A stretch of 64,000 nucleotides of DNA from Achromobacter kerstersii. Lineage in GTDB: Bacteria; Pseudomonadota; Gammaproteobacteria; Burkholderiales; Burkholderiaceae_B. The first letter of the stretch is position 1. The number at the start of each line of letters is the position of its first letter. The notes under the pieces are model-generated. The model ran no database searches. It worked only from the letters and a program-made list of their open reading frames with translations, and had not been told where the DNA came from. The stretch is from assembly GCF_902859595.1 (NCBI RefSeq), contig NZ_CADIJQ010000001.1:620001-684000 (forward strand). The letters are read 5' to 3'. Positions 50,425 to 59,622 of the stretch are shown in pieces. A program made the position numbers and the translations under genes.

Positions 50425-51663
50425 TCAGTTGTCGTCAGCCGGCGGCGACCAAGGCATGCCTTGGTCGTCGGTGCTGAGAAATTCGTCCAACGCCCGCTTG
50501 TCCGCCGCCGCCTTTTCGGGATTGCCAGGGCGGTCAAGCGCCGAAGGCGGTTTGGGCGCCACGGCGTTATGACGGAGGCGGATCGAGGCCAGCATCGCAT
50601 CCCACACGGCGCCGGCTTCGGTGTCGGTCAGGGTGGCGTCTATGCGAGGCGGCGCGGGAGGCTGCTGCCAGAGTGGCACCGCGTACTTGTTGGGCACGAA
50701 GCGGGGAAGGGACCAGCGGACAAGGTCGGGCAACTGGCCTGGCTCAAGCGGTCGCCGTACCGCGCCACCGCCTCGTAAGCGGAGATGGATCGACGGTTGC
50801 ACAAAGCTGGGCGTGTCGCGATAGCTCTGCGCGATAAATAGAAAAGCGTGATGATCGCCGTTGCGATAGCTGATGCCCCGTTGCTCGGACCGCATGCCAG
50901 CAAGCGTCAACGGCTTTGAACGCAGGACTGCGTAATGAAAGCGGCGCAAGAACCGCTTCTCTTGCTCGGCCATGTTCAGGTCTTCCTGCGGCTGAAGGGC
51001 GCTGATCCAGACCTCAAGCGCGATGTTTGAGGCGGGCGGGTAGAACTTCACGATGCCGAATTCCTGATCATGCCAGTCCCGGATGATGATGGGTCCCAGG
51101 CCGAAGCCGGGGCCGGCCTGAGAGGGGTCGGAGACGGTTGTGATGGTCTCTGCCAACGACTTCATTCGAGCTTCCACCGGCGCCATGACGTTCTTATAGG
51201 AGTGGGCTTTGATCAGGACGTAGACGTCGTCGACGAGCAGGTGAAGTTCGTGAGTGTGATAGTTCTTCTGTTCCGGCGTCCGGAAGTAGCGCAATAGGAC
51301 CTGGGTCTTACTCAGTGCAATATTGGCCAGCAACATAGATCCACCCGCGTCATGATCGACCTGCTGAATCTGCAACGCCCTGTCCTTCAGCGCCTCAGCA
51401 AATCGTTGAGGCGTAACTTCTATGCCAAGCACCCTGACGTCGACGGTGTTGAAATCGGAGTCCAGGCCGTAGTACAGCGTGACGGTGCTGCCGGTGTTGA
51501 AAACCCAATCGGAAGGCAGGTCAATCAGGTGGCGGCCGAACATCCAGGTACGGGCAATGGTGTTCGGTTCGTTCACGGTCATTTCCTTGTTTTGAAAATT
51601 GGAGCTGCTGCTTCCCGAAATAAGGAAGAAGACGAGCGCTGCGGCGATGGTGATCGACCTCAT
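50425..51663 (-). CDS. tli4: T6SS immunity protein, Tli4 family
   Basis: 412 residues from ATG at 51663, overlapping the phospholipase stop (ATGA 51660-51663). An N-terminal hydrophobic segment (SITIAAALVFFLIS) acts as signal peptide or anchor with no Cys lipobox; the rest is soluble and should be periplasmic. Features: RTWMFGRHLIDLPSDWVF, VDVRVLGIEVTPQRFAEALK, HELHLLVDDVYVLIKAHSYK, and near the C-terminus IDATLTDTEAGAVWDAMLAS. Tli4 proteins bind Tle4 phospholipase in the periplasm and protect the producer and its kin. Position directly after a Tle4-like gene makes the pairing clear. The N-terminal half is AT-rich relative to the region. Confidence 0.82.
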   Translation of the reverse strand: MRSITIAAALVFFLISGSSSSNFQNKEMTVNEPNTIARTWMFGRHLIDLPSDWVFNTGSTVTLYYGLDSDFNTVDVRVLGIEVTPQRFAEALKDRALQIQQVDHDAGGSMLLANIALSKTQVLLRYFRTPEQKNYHTHELHLLVDDVYVLIKAHSYKNVMAPVEARMKSLAETITTVSDPSQAGPGFGLGPIIIRDWHDQEFGIVKFYPPASNIALEVWISALQPQEDLNMAEQEKRFLRRFHYAVLRSKPLTLAGMRSEQRGISYRNGDHHAFLFIAQSYRDTPSFVQPSIHLRLRGGGAVRRPLEPGQLPDLVRWSLPRFVPNKYAVPLWQQPPAPPRIDATLTDTEAGAVWDAMLASIRLRHNAVAPKPPSALDRPGNPEKAAADKRALDEFLSTDDQGMPWSPPADDN

Positions 51664-53462
51664 GCCGGCTTTTCTGCTTGAGCCGCGACCTTCAGAATCC
51701 ATTGCAGTGTGATCAGTTGAACCAATGAATCGCGGAAGGGACCTTCGTGATCGAAACCGCGCATTTGCAGTTGTTCGCGGACTTGGCCATTTCTGGCCTG
51801 TGCAATCGGCGCCCGGCCTGAGCTGGTGGGTACCGTGCCGTCGCCGGACCCATCCTGCATTTCGCAATGGAGTTCCCAATCGCTGTACTCAATTTCCACA
51901 GGTCTTGCGGTAGCAGCGAAGGGATTTCGCGGATCGTAGCCAATGGCGGCTTTCCCGCCGACATAGGCTGGAGTGCGGCCGTCGTATCGAACGCCTTCTG
52001 CGTGCATGTCCGCAAGGGTTTCCATCGAACGGCCGGCGACCGTTGACCCTGGTGATTGCAGTCCGGGTCGTATCGTCCACCGGATAGATTCAAAGCTCGG
52101 GTATTTCATATCCGAGCCATAGAACGCGTACGTGTTCGGATGGTAGTAGTGATTCAGCGCGTCGTGGAAGCGCCTTGCGCGTCCAACGTTGTGCTCAAAG
52201 TCCTTCCAGTCGATGGCAATACCCGCTTTGGGAGCGAGCCATGATTCGCGCACTAGCCCCCACCATCGCTTTCTTTCCAAGTAGATCGTTTCGTAAGGGC
52301 ATTGCGTGGCCGACGGCCATTGCGACACGGCAGGAATTTCGCTGCCGCCATCCGTTCGCGTCAACTTGAGCCAGTTTGGTGTATAGCTGCGAGTCGGCAG
52401 TAATTGAAGGGCCCCTGGCGACTGGGCAAATACGGCTGTCACGTCCTGCCCACGACTACCAATGACAAGTGATGCTCCGAAACTTTCATCGCCCATCCCA
52501 ACTTTGCAACGCCGGTAAGCGACAGGAGCTCCGTTGGTCGGCATCACCCCGTGGATGATTCCGCATATCGCGGCTTCCATGCCTGGTAGCGTGGCGCACA
52601 TTCTGGCGATCAAGCCGCCCATGGAGTGAGTAAGCAATATGACTTGTTTGCAGCGGTCTCCATACTGATCAAGGATGGTATTGATCCTGTTCCTGAGCTT
52701 CTTCGCGGAATCCGTGTTCGACGCCAGCCAGTTATACCCAAACGCATGCACAGGCATATTGAATCTTGCCCCTGCGATCAAGTCATCGCTCATCAAGGGT
52801 TTGACGCCCGTCTCGTGACCTTCTCGGTCCAGGCCGTTCAATCCCGGCATGAAGACTTCCATACCGGGCTTCAGCCGGGGGTACGTCGCCTCAGGGTCCA
52901 GCCAGTGATCTGCTCCAAGTTCGAATGTGTAGTTCGCATGGCGCGGCACAGTAGGGGAGTTGAGCACGTGCTCCAGCCACAGCAGAAAGCGCTCGTAGCT
53001 GGTTTGGCCGACCTCGCCCCAGCCGCGTTCCCGATAGCGTTGCATCAGCGCGGCTTTGCGTTCGGCGGGAAGGAGCTGCCGGTTTTCCTGGACCATGCCG
53101 GAGGCGACTTGCGGTACGGCGCCCTGATTGTCGACTTCAACGCGGTCGGGATGCAGGACAGCTTGCCTTTGCCCAGCGCTTTGATTCACCCAGCGGGATA
53201 GCAGCTGTGTGGGGAGGCCCACAACGCCGTAGTCCAGGCGCCAGACAGATTCTGACGATTCACCATCATTTTCCGGAACCGACTTCAAATTACTTCCCAT
53301 CACCCCCGGTATGAAAATCACGGGCAGAACCAGATCGGGGCCGATGCGAAGCTGCACGGGGTCGGTGATTTTGCAGTCGGTCAACGTCCAGGTGAAGCAC
53401 TGCTGGCCTCGGGCGTCGTAGTGAGTCGGGGCGACGCGTGGTGGGCTTGTGGTGTTGGTCAT
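51660..53462 (-). CDS. tle4: T6SS phospholipase effector, Tle4 family
   Basis: 600 residues from ATG at 53462, overlapping the vgrG stop (ATGA 53459-53462). An alpha/beta hydrolase of the LCAT/Tle4 type: LPVIFIPGVMGSNLK near 47-60 (oxyanion region), nucleophile Ser280 in LLTHSMGGLIARM (first Gly of GxSxG is Thr), then probable Asp541 in GSGDGTVPTSSG and His572 in FDHEGPFRD. It has no signal peptide, as expected for a VgrG-delivered toxin that attacks phospholipids of a rival cell from the periplasm. GC is lower than around it: 52621-52680 has 26 G+C of 60. Activity and regiospecificity (PLA1 or PLA2) are not visible. Confidence 0.85.
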   Translation of the reverse strand: MTNTTSPPRVAPTHYDARGQQCFTWTLTDCKITDPVQLRIGPDLVLPVIFIPGVMGSNLKSVPENDGESSESVWRLDYGVVGLPTQLLSRWVNQSAGQRQAVLHPDRVEVDNQGAVPQVASGMVQENRQLLPAERKAALMQRYRERGWGEVGQTSYERFLLWLEHVLNSPTVPRHANYTFELGADHWLDPEATYPRLKPGMEVFMPGLNGLDREGHETGVKPLMSDDLIAGARFNMPVHAFGYNWLASNTDSAKKLRNRINTILDQYGDRCKQVILLTHSMGGLIARMCATLPGMEAAICGIIHGVMPTNGAPVAYRRCKVGMGDESFGASLVIGSRGQDVTAVFAQSPGALQLLPTRSYTPNWLKLTRTDGGSEIPAVSQWPSATQCPYETIYLERKRWWGLVRESWLAPKAGIAIDWKDFEHNVGRARRFHDALNHYYHPNTYAFYGSDMKYPSFESIRWTIRPGLQSPGSTVAGRSMETLADMHAEGVRYDGRTPAYVGGKAAIGYDPRNPFAATARPVEIEYSDWELHCEMQDGSGDGTVPTSSGRAPIAQARNGQVREQLQMRGFDHEGPFRDSLVQLITLQWILKVAAQAEKPA

Positions 53463-55960
53463 GTGTTGTCGTGCCTCCATTCAATCAGGACGCCGTCCAT
53501 CCGCATGTCTTGTTGCAGGGATAGAAAGCCCTCGCTATCGGTCTTTCCGGTAACGCGTCCGCCATCGCGGCGGATGAGGGTGTATTCCAGGTCGCGTGCC
53601 GGGGAGCCGTCCGACAGGGTGGCTCGGAAGCGGTCATCAAACGGCATCGCATCCCATGTGTTGAACTCGATCGACGCGCTGTTTGGCCCCGAAAAGTTGT
53701 GCTGTGCCGCCTTGACCGTAAAGGTGCCCGGCATGCCCAATTCAATGTTCCCATCGGCCATCTTGATATACGCCCCGCCGCAAAGCAGCGTGATGTGCTT
53801 GTCGGCGGCGATCAGCACGTGTTGTTTGCTGGACGTGAGCTCTGCGCTTTGGTCTGCCTGAATGCGGATGGTGTTGTGCTGCGCTTGCAGCAGCATTTCG
53901 CCTTGGTGGGCGATGTGGCGCAGGGCGCCGCCTTGAGAGAACAGCCCCATGTCGCCGCCTGCGTTGATGACGACTTTTTCGCCTGCGCTGATTTGCTGAT
54001 TGCGCTGGGCGATGCTGTCGAGGTGTTCGCCTGCGCTTAAGGTCAGGCTGGCGGGTGTGGCGGCGGCGATGCCGCCAGGGGCGCTGAGCGCCATCGCGGC
54101 GTGGTCGCCTTGGCCTGCGCCGGCTGACTGATCATTTGCGCCGTGGCCTAGATCGCGCACGGCGTTGGTTAGCGACTGTTGGGGCTGAACGTCGTGTGCC
54201 ACGCCTTCATGTTTGCCTGCGTAGTCGCCCAAGTTCCGAGCCAGTTCCAGCGCGGCTTCCAGTACCCCGACGATCTCTGAACGATCCAGCTGACCGCCCT
54301 TGGAACGCAGCTGCGCCTCGGTCGTCAGCAGCAACCCTTGCGCCGCACGCAACGCGCCATGTGCATCTGTGCGCAACTCAAACCCCTCACCGCGAGGCTC
54401 ACCGCCCGCTGGCCTTGGGTGCGTCAGATATCCCAGATGCAGTTCAGACGCCCCGTGTTCACTCATCAACGCCGCGCTGATCTGCGCCGACGTGTCATCC
54501 AGCCGCAGTTCGTTCGCGCGGTTGCCCTTGTGTTCCTTGCTTTTGATGGTGTGCAGGATGTTGTGGCGGGGCAGTTCATACGGCGGAAGATTGGTGGCAC
54601 GGTATGCCCGCGAAGTGATCAGCGGCTGGTCGGGGTCGCCATTCAGGAATTGCACGACCACTTCTTGGCCGATTCGCGGAATCGCCATATGCCCCCACTG
54701 CGCGCCCGCCCAGTTCTGCGACACCCGTATCCAGCAAGAGCTGTGTTCATCGTTCTCACCCCGCCGATCCCAGGGGAATTGCACCTTGACCCGGCCCCAC
54801 TCGTCGCAAAAGATCTCTTCGTTTGGCGGGCCGACGACGGTGGCCATTTGCGGGCCGTCAATGCGGGGTTTAGGGCAGGGCTCGGGCTTCCAGTCGACTT
54901 TGTCGGGGACGAGTTCGGCGGTGTAGCCATACTGCGTGCCTTGCTCCGAACCGAAGCCATCCTCCTCCTGGCTCGCATGTTGCACACCATGGTGCTGCAT
55001 GCGGACGGGGCGCCAGCCTTGGTTCCAGTCTTCTCGCGGGTGGCCAGTCAGGTCGAAGGCCACGCCGGGGATCAGGCGCGCGTCGTCGCCTTCGACGATG
55101 GCGATACGCGCGTCGCGGCGGTGGCCCAGCAAACGCGTTTGGGTGAACGGTTTGCCGGCTTCGTCGCGCTTGTAGCGGCCGGGATAGTCGTAGCGTTCGT
55201 AGCGGCGGTCTTGGTGCGCCAAGTCCGCGGCGACAGGCGAATGTTCTTGGCTGTAGCGCGGATGCGTGTACGTGTAGTCGCGCTGGGTTTGCACCGCAGT
55301 GCGCACGCGTTCGGCGTAGGTGAAGCGATGCAGCGCGGGCTCGGGCTGATCGCCGCCCGGCATCGGGTTGTAGAGAACCGGGCCGCCCGCGATCTCGCCA
55401 TGGATGTAGATGCGGTCGCCGTGAATCAGGCGATGGCTTCTCTCGGTATGTTCGTAGCGGTAGAAATAGCCTTCTTCGGCGGCAAGCCTATCCAAGAACG
55501 CCAGATCGGTATCACCCGCCTGCACGCAGTATTCGCGCGGCAAGTGTTCATGCGTCGTGACCTGTTCATAGTCCGTGATGCCCTGGCGTTTGATGACATC
55601 CGCCATGATCTCCGGCACGGACAGCTGCTGGTAGATGCGCCAGTCGGAACAAAGCGCGGCGCGGGCCAGAGAAGGTTCAAGCACCGCCCGATAGCGGGTG
55701 CGGCGGAACCCGGTGCCGGCTTGTTCGAACTCGGTGACGTGGCCGTGCACATGGCGCACGGCCACGTCACCGCGCCAGATCGTGAATAACGCGGCTTGAT
55801 CCAACAGCAAACCAAAATCCACCGCCGGATCGAAGCTGGACAGCTCGACGCTTAGCCGATAGGTCTCAGACAGCGCCTCATCCAGCGTGAACTCGATGAC
55901 ATCAAACGCCGCACCGTTGACGGGCGTGAAGCTGAAACGGTAGCCGCAAGGTCGGGACAC
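53459..55960 (-). CDS. vgrG: T6SS spike protein VgrG with C-terminal transthyretin-like extension
   Basis: 833 residues from GTG at 55960, preceded by GGAG; an ATG at 56008 with no ribosome binding site would add 16 residues. Order: gp27-like hub (RFSFTPVNGAAFDVIEF, LAAEEGYFYRYEHTERSH), gp5 OB fold near 380-420 (CDEWGRVKVQFPWDRRGEND), IPRIGQEVVVQFLNGDPDQP, then a DUF2345 beta-helix region near 600-770, and a last piece from about 772 (FRATLSDGSPARDLEYTLIR, GKTDSEGFLSL) that reads as a small transthyretin-like domain. In other T6SS such an extension recruits a Tle lipase, and the Tle4 gene follows by a 4-base overlap. No other T6SS core genes are in the window, so this is an orphan vgrG island. 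Confidence 0.93.
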   Translation of the reverse strand: MSRPCGYRFSFTPVNGAAFDVIEFTLDEALSETYRLSVELSSFDPAVDFGLLLDQAALFTIWRGDVAVRHVHGHVTEFEQAGTGFRRTRYRAVLEPSLARAALCSDWRIYQQLSVPEIMADVIKRQGITDYEQVTTHEHLPREYCVQAGDTDLAFLDRLAAEEGYFYRYEHTERSHRLIHGDRIYIHGEIAGGPVLYNPMPGGDQPEPALHRFTYAERVRTAVQTQRDYTYTHPRYSQEHSPVAADLAHQDRRYERYDYPGRYKRDEAGKPFTQTRLLGHRRDARIAIVEGDDARLIPGVAFDLTGHPREDWNQGWRPVRMQHHGVQHASQEEDGFGSEQGTQYGYTAELVPDKVDWKPEPCPKPRIDGPQMATVVGPPNEEIFCDEWGRVKVQFPWDRRGENDEHSSCWIRVSQNWAGAQWGHMAIPRIGQEVVVQFLNGDPDQPLITSRAYRATNLPPYELPRHNILHTIKSKEHKGNRANELRLDDTSAQISAALMSEHGASELHLGYLTHPRPAGGEPRGEGFELRTDAHGALRAAQGLLLTTEAQLRSKGGQLDRSEIVGVLEAALELARNLGDYAGKHEGVAHDVQPQQSLTNAVRDLGHGANDQSAGAGQGDHAAMALSAPGGIAAATPASLTLSAGEHLDSIAQRNQQISAGEKVVINAGGDMGLFSQGGALRHIAHQGEMLLQAQHNTIRIQADQSAELTSSKQHVLIAADKHITLLCGGAYIKMADGNIELGMPGTFTVKAAQHNFSGPNSASIEFNTWDAMPFDDRFRATLSDGSPARDLEYTLIRRDGGRVTGKTDSEGFLSLQQDMRMDGVLIEWRHDNT

Positions 55961-56060
55961 CTGACGCTCCTCTTCTCGTTGTGCAAGATCCAACCGGGCA
56001 TCTTGCACAACGGACGAAGGCGGCGTCCATTAGACGACTACGAAACTACGGAGCGCTTTC

Positions 56061-57029
56061 CTATGCAGCCAAATTGCGCTTCAGCGCTTGCACCAGGTCC
56101 GTCCTAGCCTCTTGCGCTTGGGGCAGCAGGCGCGTCATGCCGATGAAGCTGTGCGGCACGCCGGAGTACACGATGAAGTTGGGCGCAGCGCCGGTTGCGA
56201 ACAGTTTGTTGGCCAGGTCTAGCGTGTCATCCAGCAGCGGGTCCAGCGCGGCGGCTTGCAGGATGAGGGGCGGCAGGCCGGCCACATCGGCGTGCAACGG
56301 GGCGACGCCGGGGTCGGTCAGTTGCGCGGCGTCCGTCACGTACTGCTGCCAGAACCAATCGAGTTTTTCCGTGGACAGGCCAAAGCGGCCGTCGCCAAAG
56401 GATTCGTGCGAAGGCGTGTCGCGGCGGGCGGACAGCATGCCGTAGATCACCACGCCGGTCTTGATGAAGACGTCGCCTTCGTCGCGCAGGCGTTGCAGGG
56501 CGGCCAGCGTCAGGTTGCCACCGGCGGACTCGCCACCCACGGCCAGGCGGGATGCGTCCAAGCCCAGCGACGGCGCCTGGTCACGCAGCCAGCGCAGCGC
56601 GCCCAGCACTTGTTCCAGCGCAACGGGGTAGCGGGCTTCGGGCGACAGGGCGTAAGACAGGCCCGCCGTGACGATGCCGGCTTCGGCCGCGATCTCGCGT
56701 TTCCAGCGGTCCAGCGTGTCCAGATCACCATGGGCGAAACCGCCGCCGTGCAGATGCAGGTACAGCGGCAGCGGCGCGTCCGTTGCGCCATCGGGGTAGT
56801 ACAGGCGCAGCGTGGCGGGTACGGGAAGATGATCCAGCCGGTGTTCCACCACGCGCCCGACGGGCGGGGCGGGCTGGCTGAGCCATGCTTGATACGCGCG
56901 GCTTTTTTCGCGGGTCTCGGCAATGGGGGTGGTCAGCACGTTGGGCGTGCCCACGCCGTGCTGCTTGGCCAGCGCTTGGGCGGCCAGCACGTCGGGCGCC
57001 AGGGTGGGGGTGTGGGGTGCGTCACTCAT
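56061..57029 (-). CDS. Alpha/beta hydrolase, HSL-type carboxylesterase
   Basis: 322 residues from ATG at 57029. Hormone-sensitive-lipase group motifs: the oxyanion HGGGFAHGD, nucleophile Ser in VGGESAGGNLTLAAL, Asp in LQAAALDPLLDDT and His in YSGVPHSFIGMTR. A family IV bacterial esterase acting on short-chain acyl esters, cytoplasmic by lack of a signal. Read in the same direction as the hydrolase and Bug receptor behind it, but separated by 87 bases that include a 12-bp tandem repeat in its leader. It lies directly after the T6SS island with no link to it. Confidence 0.92.
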   Translation of the reverse strand: MSDAPHTPTLAPDVLAAQALAKQHGVGTPNVLTTPIAETREKSRAYQAWLSQPAPPVGRVVEHRLDHLPVPATLRLYYPDGATDAPLPLYLHLHGGGFAHGDLDTLDRWKREIAAEAGIVTAGLSYALSPEARYPVALEQVLGALRWLRDQAPSLGLDASRLAVGGESAGGNLTLAALQRLRDEGDVFIKTGVVIYGMLSARRDTPSHESFGDGRFGLSTEKLDWFWQQYVTDAAQLTDPGVAPLHADVAGLPPLILQAAALDPLLDDTLDLANKLFATGAAPNFIVYSGVPHSFIGMTRLLPQAQEARTDLVQALKRNLAA

Positions 57030-57038
57030 GGGGGTTCC

Positions 57039-57074
57039 AGTGCTTGGGGTAGTGCTTGGGGTAGTGCTCGGAAC
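57039..57074. repeat. 12-bp tandem repeat in the esterase leader
   Basis: AGTGCTTGGGGT is found at 57039-57050 and 57051-57062, followed by a degenerate third copy to 57074, starting ten bases upstream of the esterase start codon. It covers the expected ribosome binding site region, so copy number could change translation. Confidence 0.55.
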
Positions 57075-57116
57075 CCGCCAGTATGACGCGGTTTGCGCTA
57101 CGCGGCGAAATACGCG

Positions 57117-57866
57117 TTAGGCATATGCATCCAACCCGGCCAGAAAGCGCCGGATCGACCCGGTGTAGACGTCGGCGCGGTCTTTGCCTTTCCAGTCTTC
57201 AACCAGCGTGGCGTGCGGGGCCAGCCGGGCAATTTCCCGAGCGATCTCAACAGGATGCAGGATGTCGTTGCCCGCCAGAATCAATAAAGGCGTGCGCGTG
57301 GCGGCCACGGCTTCGCGGGTGACGCTGTAGACGAAGTCGCCATCGAAGAGGTTGGCGCGCAGCGCCTCCAGCGCCGCTTCGTCCACGCCGCCCTCACGCT
57401 GGCGCAGGCCGTCGGCCCAACTGTCGAAGGACTCGGCGCGGTTGGCGGCGTTGGCGGCCGATAGCCCGATGGGTTGTTGAAGAATGGCCGCGGTGACGCG
57501 GTCAGGCGCCAGTTCGCAGAGCTTCAATGCGAAGGATGCGCCGATGCACGAACCCAGCACATGGAAGCGTTCGATACCCAGGTGGTCGAGCAGCGCCAAG
57601 TGATCTTCGGCGTAGGTCTGCCAGCCATCAGTCGCGCGCAACGGTGCGGTCGAACGGCCGGCGTTGCGTTGGTCCATGGCGATGCAGCGGAAGTTTGACG
57701 AGAACGCGGCGATGGGGTCCGGGTAGTCGCGCGGCTTGCCATCGCGCGTGACGCGCCAGAGTTCCACATGCGACAGCAGGCCGCCGGGCGCCAGCATCAG
57801 CAGCGGATGGCCGTGGCCATGGGTTTCGTAATAAAGGCGGGCGTCGGCCACGTGAGCAATAGGCAT
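57117..57866 (-). CDS. Alpha/beta hydrolase-fold protein with Cys at the nucleophile position
   Basis: 249 residues from ATG at 57866. The fold is clear: an HG-like LLMLAPGGLLSHVELW, FRCIAMDQRNAGRSTAP, then the nucleophile elbow FHVLGSCIGASFALKL and LILAGNDILHPVEIAREIA. The elbow is G-S-C-I-G with Cys107 where Ser is usual, as in dienelactone hydrolase. The expected C-terminal His is not seen: the matching segment is LVEDWKGKDRADVYTGSIRR. It may therefore be a weak or non-hydrolytic member. It follows the Bug receptor gene by 14 bases, so the two are one operon. Confidence 0.85.
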   Translation of the reverse strand: MPIAHVADARLYYETHGHGHPLLMLAPGGLLSHVELWRVTRDGKPRDYPDPIAAFSSNFRCIAMDQRNAGRSTAPLRATDGWQTYAEDHLALLDHLGIERFHVLGSCIGASFALKLCELAPDRVTAAILQQPIGLSAANAANRAESFDSWADGLRQREGGVDEAALEALRANLFDGDFVYSVTREAVAATRTPLLILAGNDILHPVEIAREIARLAPHATLVEDWKGKDRADVYTGSIRRFLAGLDAYA

Positions 57867-57880
57867 GACAGGGCAGGGGT

Positions 57881-58855
57881 TTAGTTGACAGAGACACCGG
57901 CCTGCTGGAGCAGGGCGGGAAATTTCAGGGCGTCGCTGGCGATGCGGTGCGCGAAGTCGGCGGACGATCCCCCGATGGCTTCGAAGCCTTGTGCGCGCAA
58001 GCGCTCCCGAAAGGCCGGCTCGTTCAGCGCGGTACTGACCGACACGCCGATGCGTTGCACGACGTCAGGCGCGGTGCCAGCGGGCGCCAGCATGCCGAAC
58101 CAGCCCGAGCCGCTGTCCAGGTCCAGGCCGGCTTCGCGGGCGGTGGGCACGTCGCCAATGATGGGGCTGCGTTCGGCTTGCAGCACGGCCAGGCCGCGCA
58201 GCTTGCCGGTGCGGATCAGGTTGGCGGCGGCAGGCACGGCGACGATGGCGGCATCGGTCTCGCCCGCCAGCAACGCCACGACGGCGGGGCCTGCGCCTTT
58301 GTACGGCACATGCAGCAGCGTGTCGGGATACAGGCCTTGCAAGCGCGCCAACGCCAGATGATTGCTGTTGCCGTAGCCGGGCGTGCCCACGTTGACCAGC
58401 CGCTGGGCGCCCAATTTGCGCAAGCCGGCGATGTCGTGGATGGGCGAATCGGCGCGCACGACGATCACGGGCGGCGTCACCGCCACGATGCCAACCGGCG
58501 CAAAGCTGCGCACGGCGTCGTAGTTCACGTTGTTCTTGAATAGCGTCTGGTTGGCCACGAGCATGTCGCCGGTGAGCAGCAACGTGTAGCCATCGGGCTC
58601 GGCGCGCGCCACCATTTCGGACGCGATGTTGCCGCCGGCGCCCGCGCGGTTTTCCACGATGACGGGCACGTTCCATTGCGCGCCCAGCTGTTCCGCCAAG
58701 CCGCGGCCCAACGCGTCCATTGCGCCGCCGGGTGACAAGGGCAACACCAGCCGGACGGGCTTGTCAGGAAAGGCGGCCTGCGCGCCTTGCGCGGCAAAGC
58801 CGATGAAGAGGGCGGCCGCGGCCAGGGCGTGCCGCATCCAAGCGCGGGGAGTCAT
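57881..58855 (-). CDS. Bug/TctC-family receptor (second, orphan)
   Basis: 324 residues from ATG at 58855. Signal peptide MRHALAAAALFIGFAAQGAQ, cleavage after AQA, then FPDKPVRLVLPLSPGGAMDA, VPVIVENRAGAGGNIASEMV, LLLTGDMLVANQTLFKNNVN, HVPYKGAGPAVVALLAGETD and the GLDLDSGSGWFGM loop. As with the one at 6315 no TctAB permease is encoded nearby. It heads an operon with the Cys-type hydrolase, which might process the bound ligand or ester. Confidence 0.91.
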   Translation of the reverse strand: MTPRAWMRHALAAAALFIGFAAQGAQAAFPDKPVRLVLPLSPGGAMDALGRGLAEQLGAQWNVPVIVENRAGAGGNIASEMVARAEPDGYTLLLTGDMLVANQTLFKNNVNYDAVRSFAPVGIVAVTPPVIVVRADSPIHDIAGLRKLGAQRLVNVGTPGYGNSNHLALARLQGLYPDTLLHVPYKGAGPAVVALLAGETDAAIVAVPAAANLIRTGKLRGLAVLQAERSPIIGDVPTAREAGLDLDSGSGWFGMLAPAGTAPDVVQRIGVSVSTALNEPAFRERLRAQGFEAIGGSSADFAHRIASDALKFPALLQQAGVSVN

Positions 58856-59031
58856 AGGGGTTTCCAGTGTCAGGGAGAACCCCAAATCCTAAGCAGTCAC
58901 CGCGCGCGGTTGAACGATGGTTTTCGCATTTGGATAGTTGGAATGCGATGCGCAGGTGCAACGCGCGGCCATCTTGGCGCTATCATCGTTTCGATTCCCG
59001 CCCAACCGAACCCCTCTTGGATACCCCTGGC

Positions 59032-59613
59032 ATGAATGACCGTCTGCACCAGACGCTGCTGCGCTTTGACCATTACAACGGCGCGGACCCGAACCTGTTT
59101 ACGTGGCAGGGCGAGACCTGTCCGCAGGAATTATTTCTGGCGCAGAAGCTGCATGAGTGGGTGCTGAAACTGGCGCCGGATGCGTCCGAACCGCTGGTGC
59201 TGGCATCCCGGTGCCAGCATATCGGACGATGGGAAATTGCCCGCAACAGCTATCCCGAAGGGCGTGTCGCTTATCTGACGTGGCGTAAGGCGCTGGCCCG
59301 GCACCACGCGGGCATTGCCGAAGGCATCATGCGCGACACGGGGTACGCGGACGACGTGATCGACCGCGTCAGAACGATCGTGATGAAGCAGGGCATCAAG
59401 CAGGACGCGGATGTGCAGACGATGGAGAACGCGCTGTGCCTGGTGTTCTTGCAATATCAGTACGAGGCCTTTCATCCCGCGCACGCGGAGAAGATCGTTG
59501 ATATCTTGAAAAAGTCATTGCTGAAGATGGACGCGGCGGGCCACAAGTGGGCGCTGACGCTGCCGTATTCCCCGATCGGGATGGCCTATATAGAGCAAGC
59601 CTTGCGGCCTTGA
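59032..59613 (+). CDS. DUF4202 domain-containing protein
   Basis: 193 residues from ATG at 59032; upstream in-frame codons are not supported. Recognised by the DUF4202 pattern: RFDHYNGADPNLFTWQGETC, PQELFLAQKLHEWVLKLAPD, ASRCQHIGRWEIARNSYPEG, AYLTWRKALARHHAG and NALCLVFLQYQYEAFHPAHA. Conserved His and Asp/Glu residues give it the look of a small all-helical HD-like metal protein, but no activity is established. It stands alone on the plus strand, divergent from the Bug operon, and ends at a strong terminator. Confidence 0.85.
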   Translation: MNDRLHQTLLRFDHYNGADPNLFTWQGETCPQELFLAQKLHEWVLKLAPDASEPLVLASRCQHIGRWEIARNSYPEGRVAYLTWRKALARHHAGIAEGIMRDTGYADDVIDRVRTIVMKQGIKQDADVQTMENALCLVFLQYQYEAFHPAHAEKIVDILKKSLLKMDAAGHKWALTLPYSPIGMAYIEQALRP

Positions 59614-59622
59614 ACGCACGAG

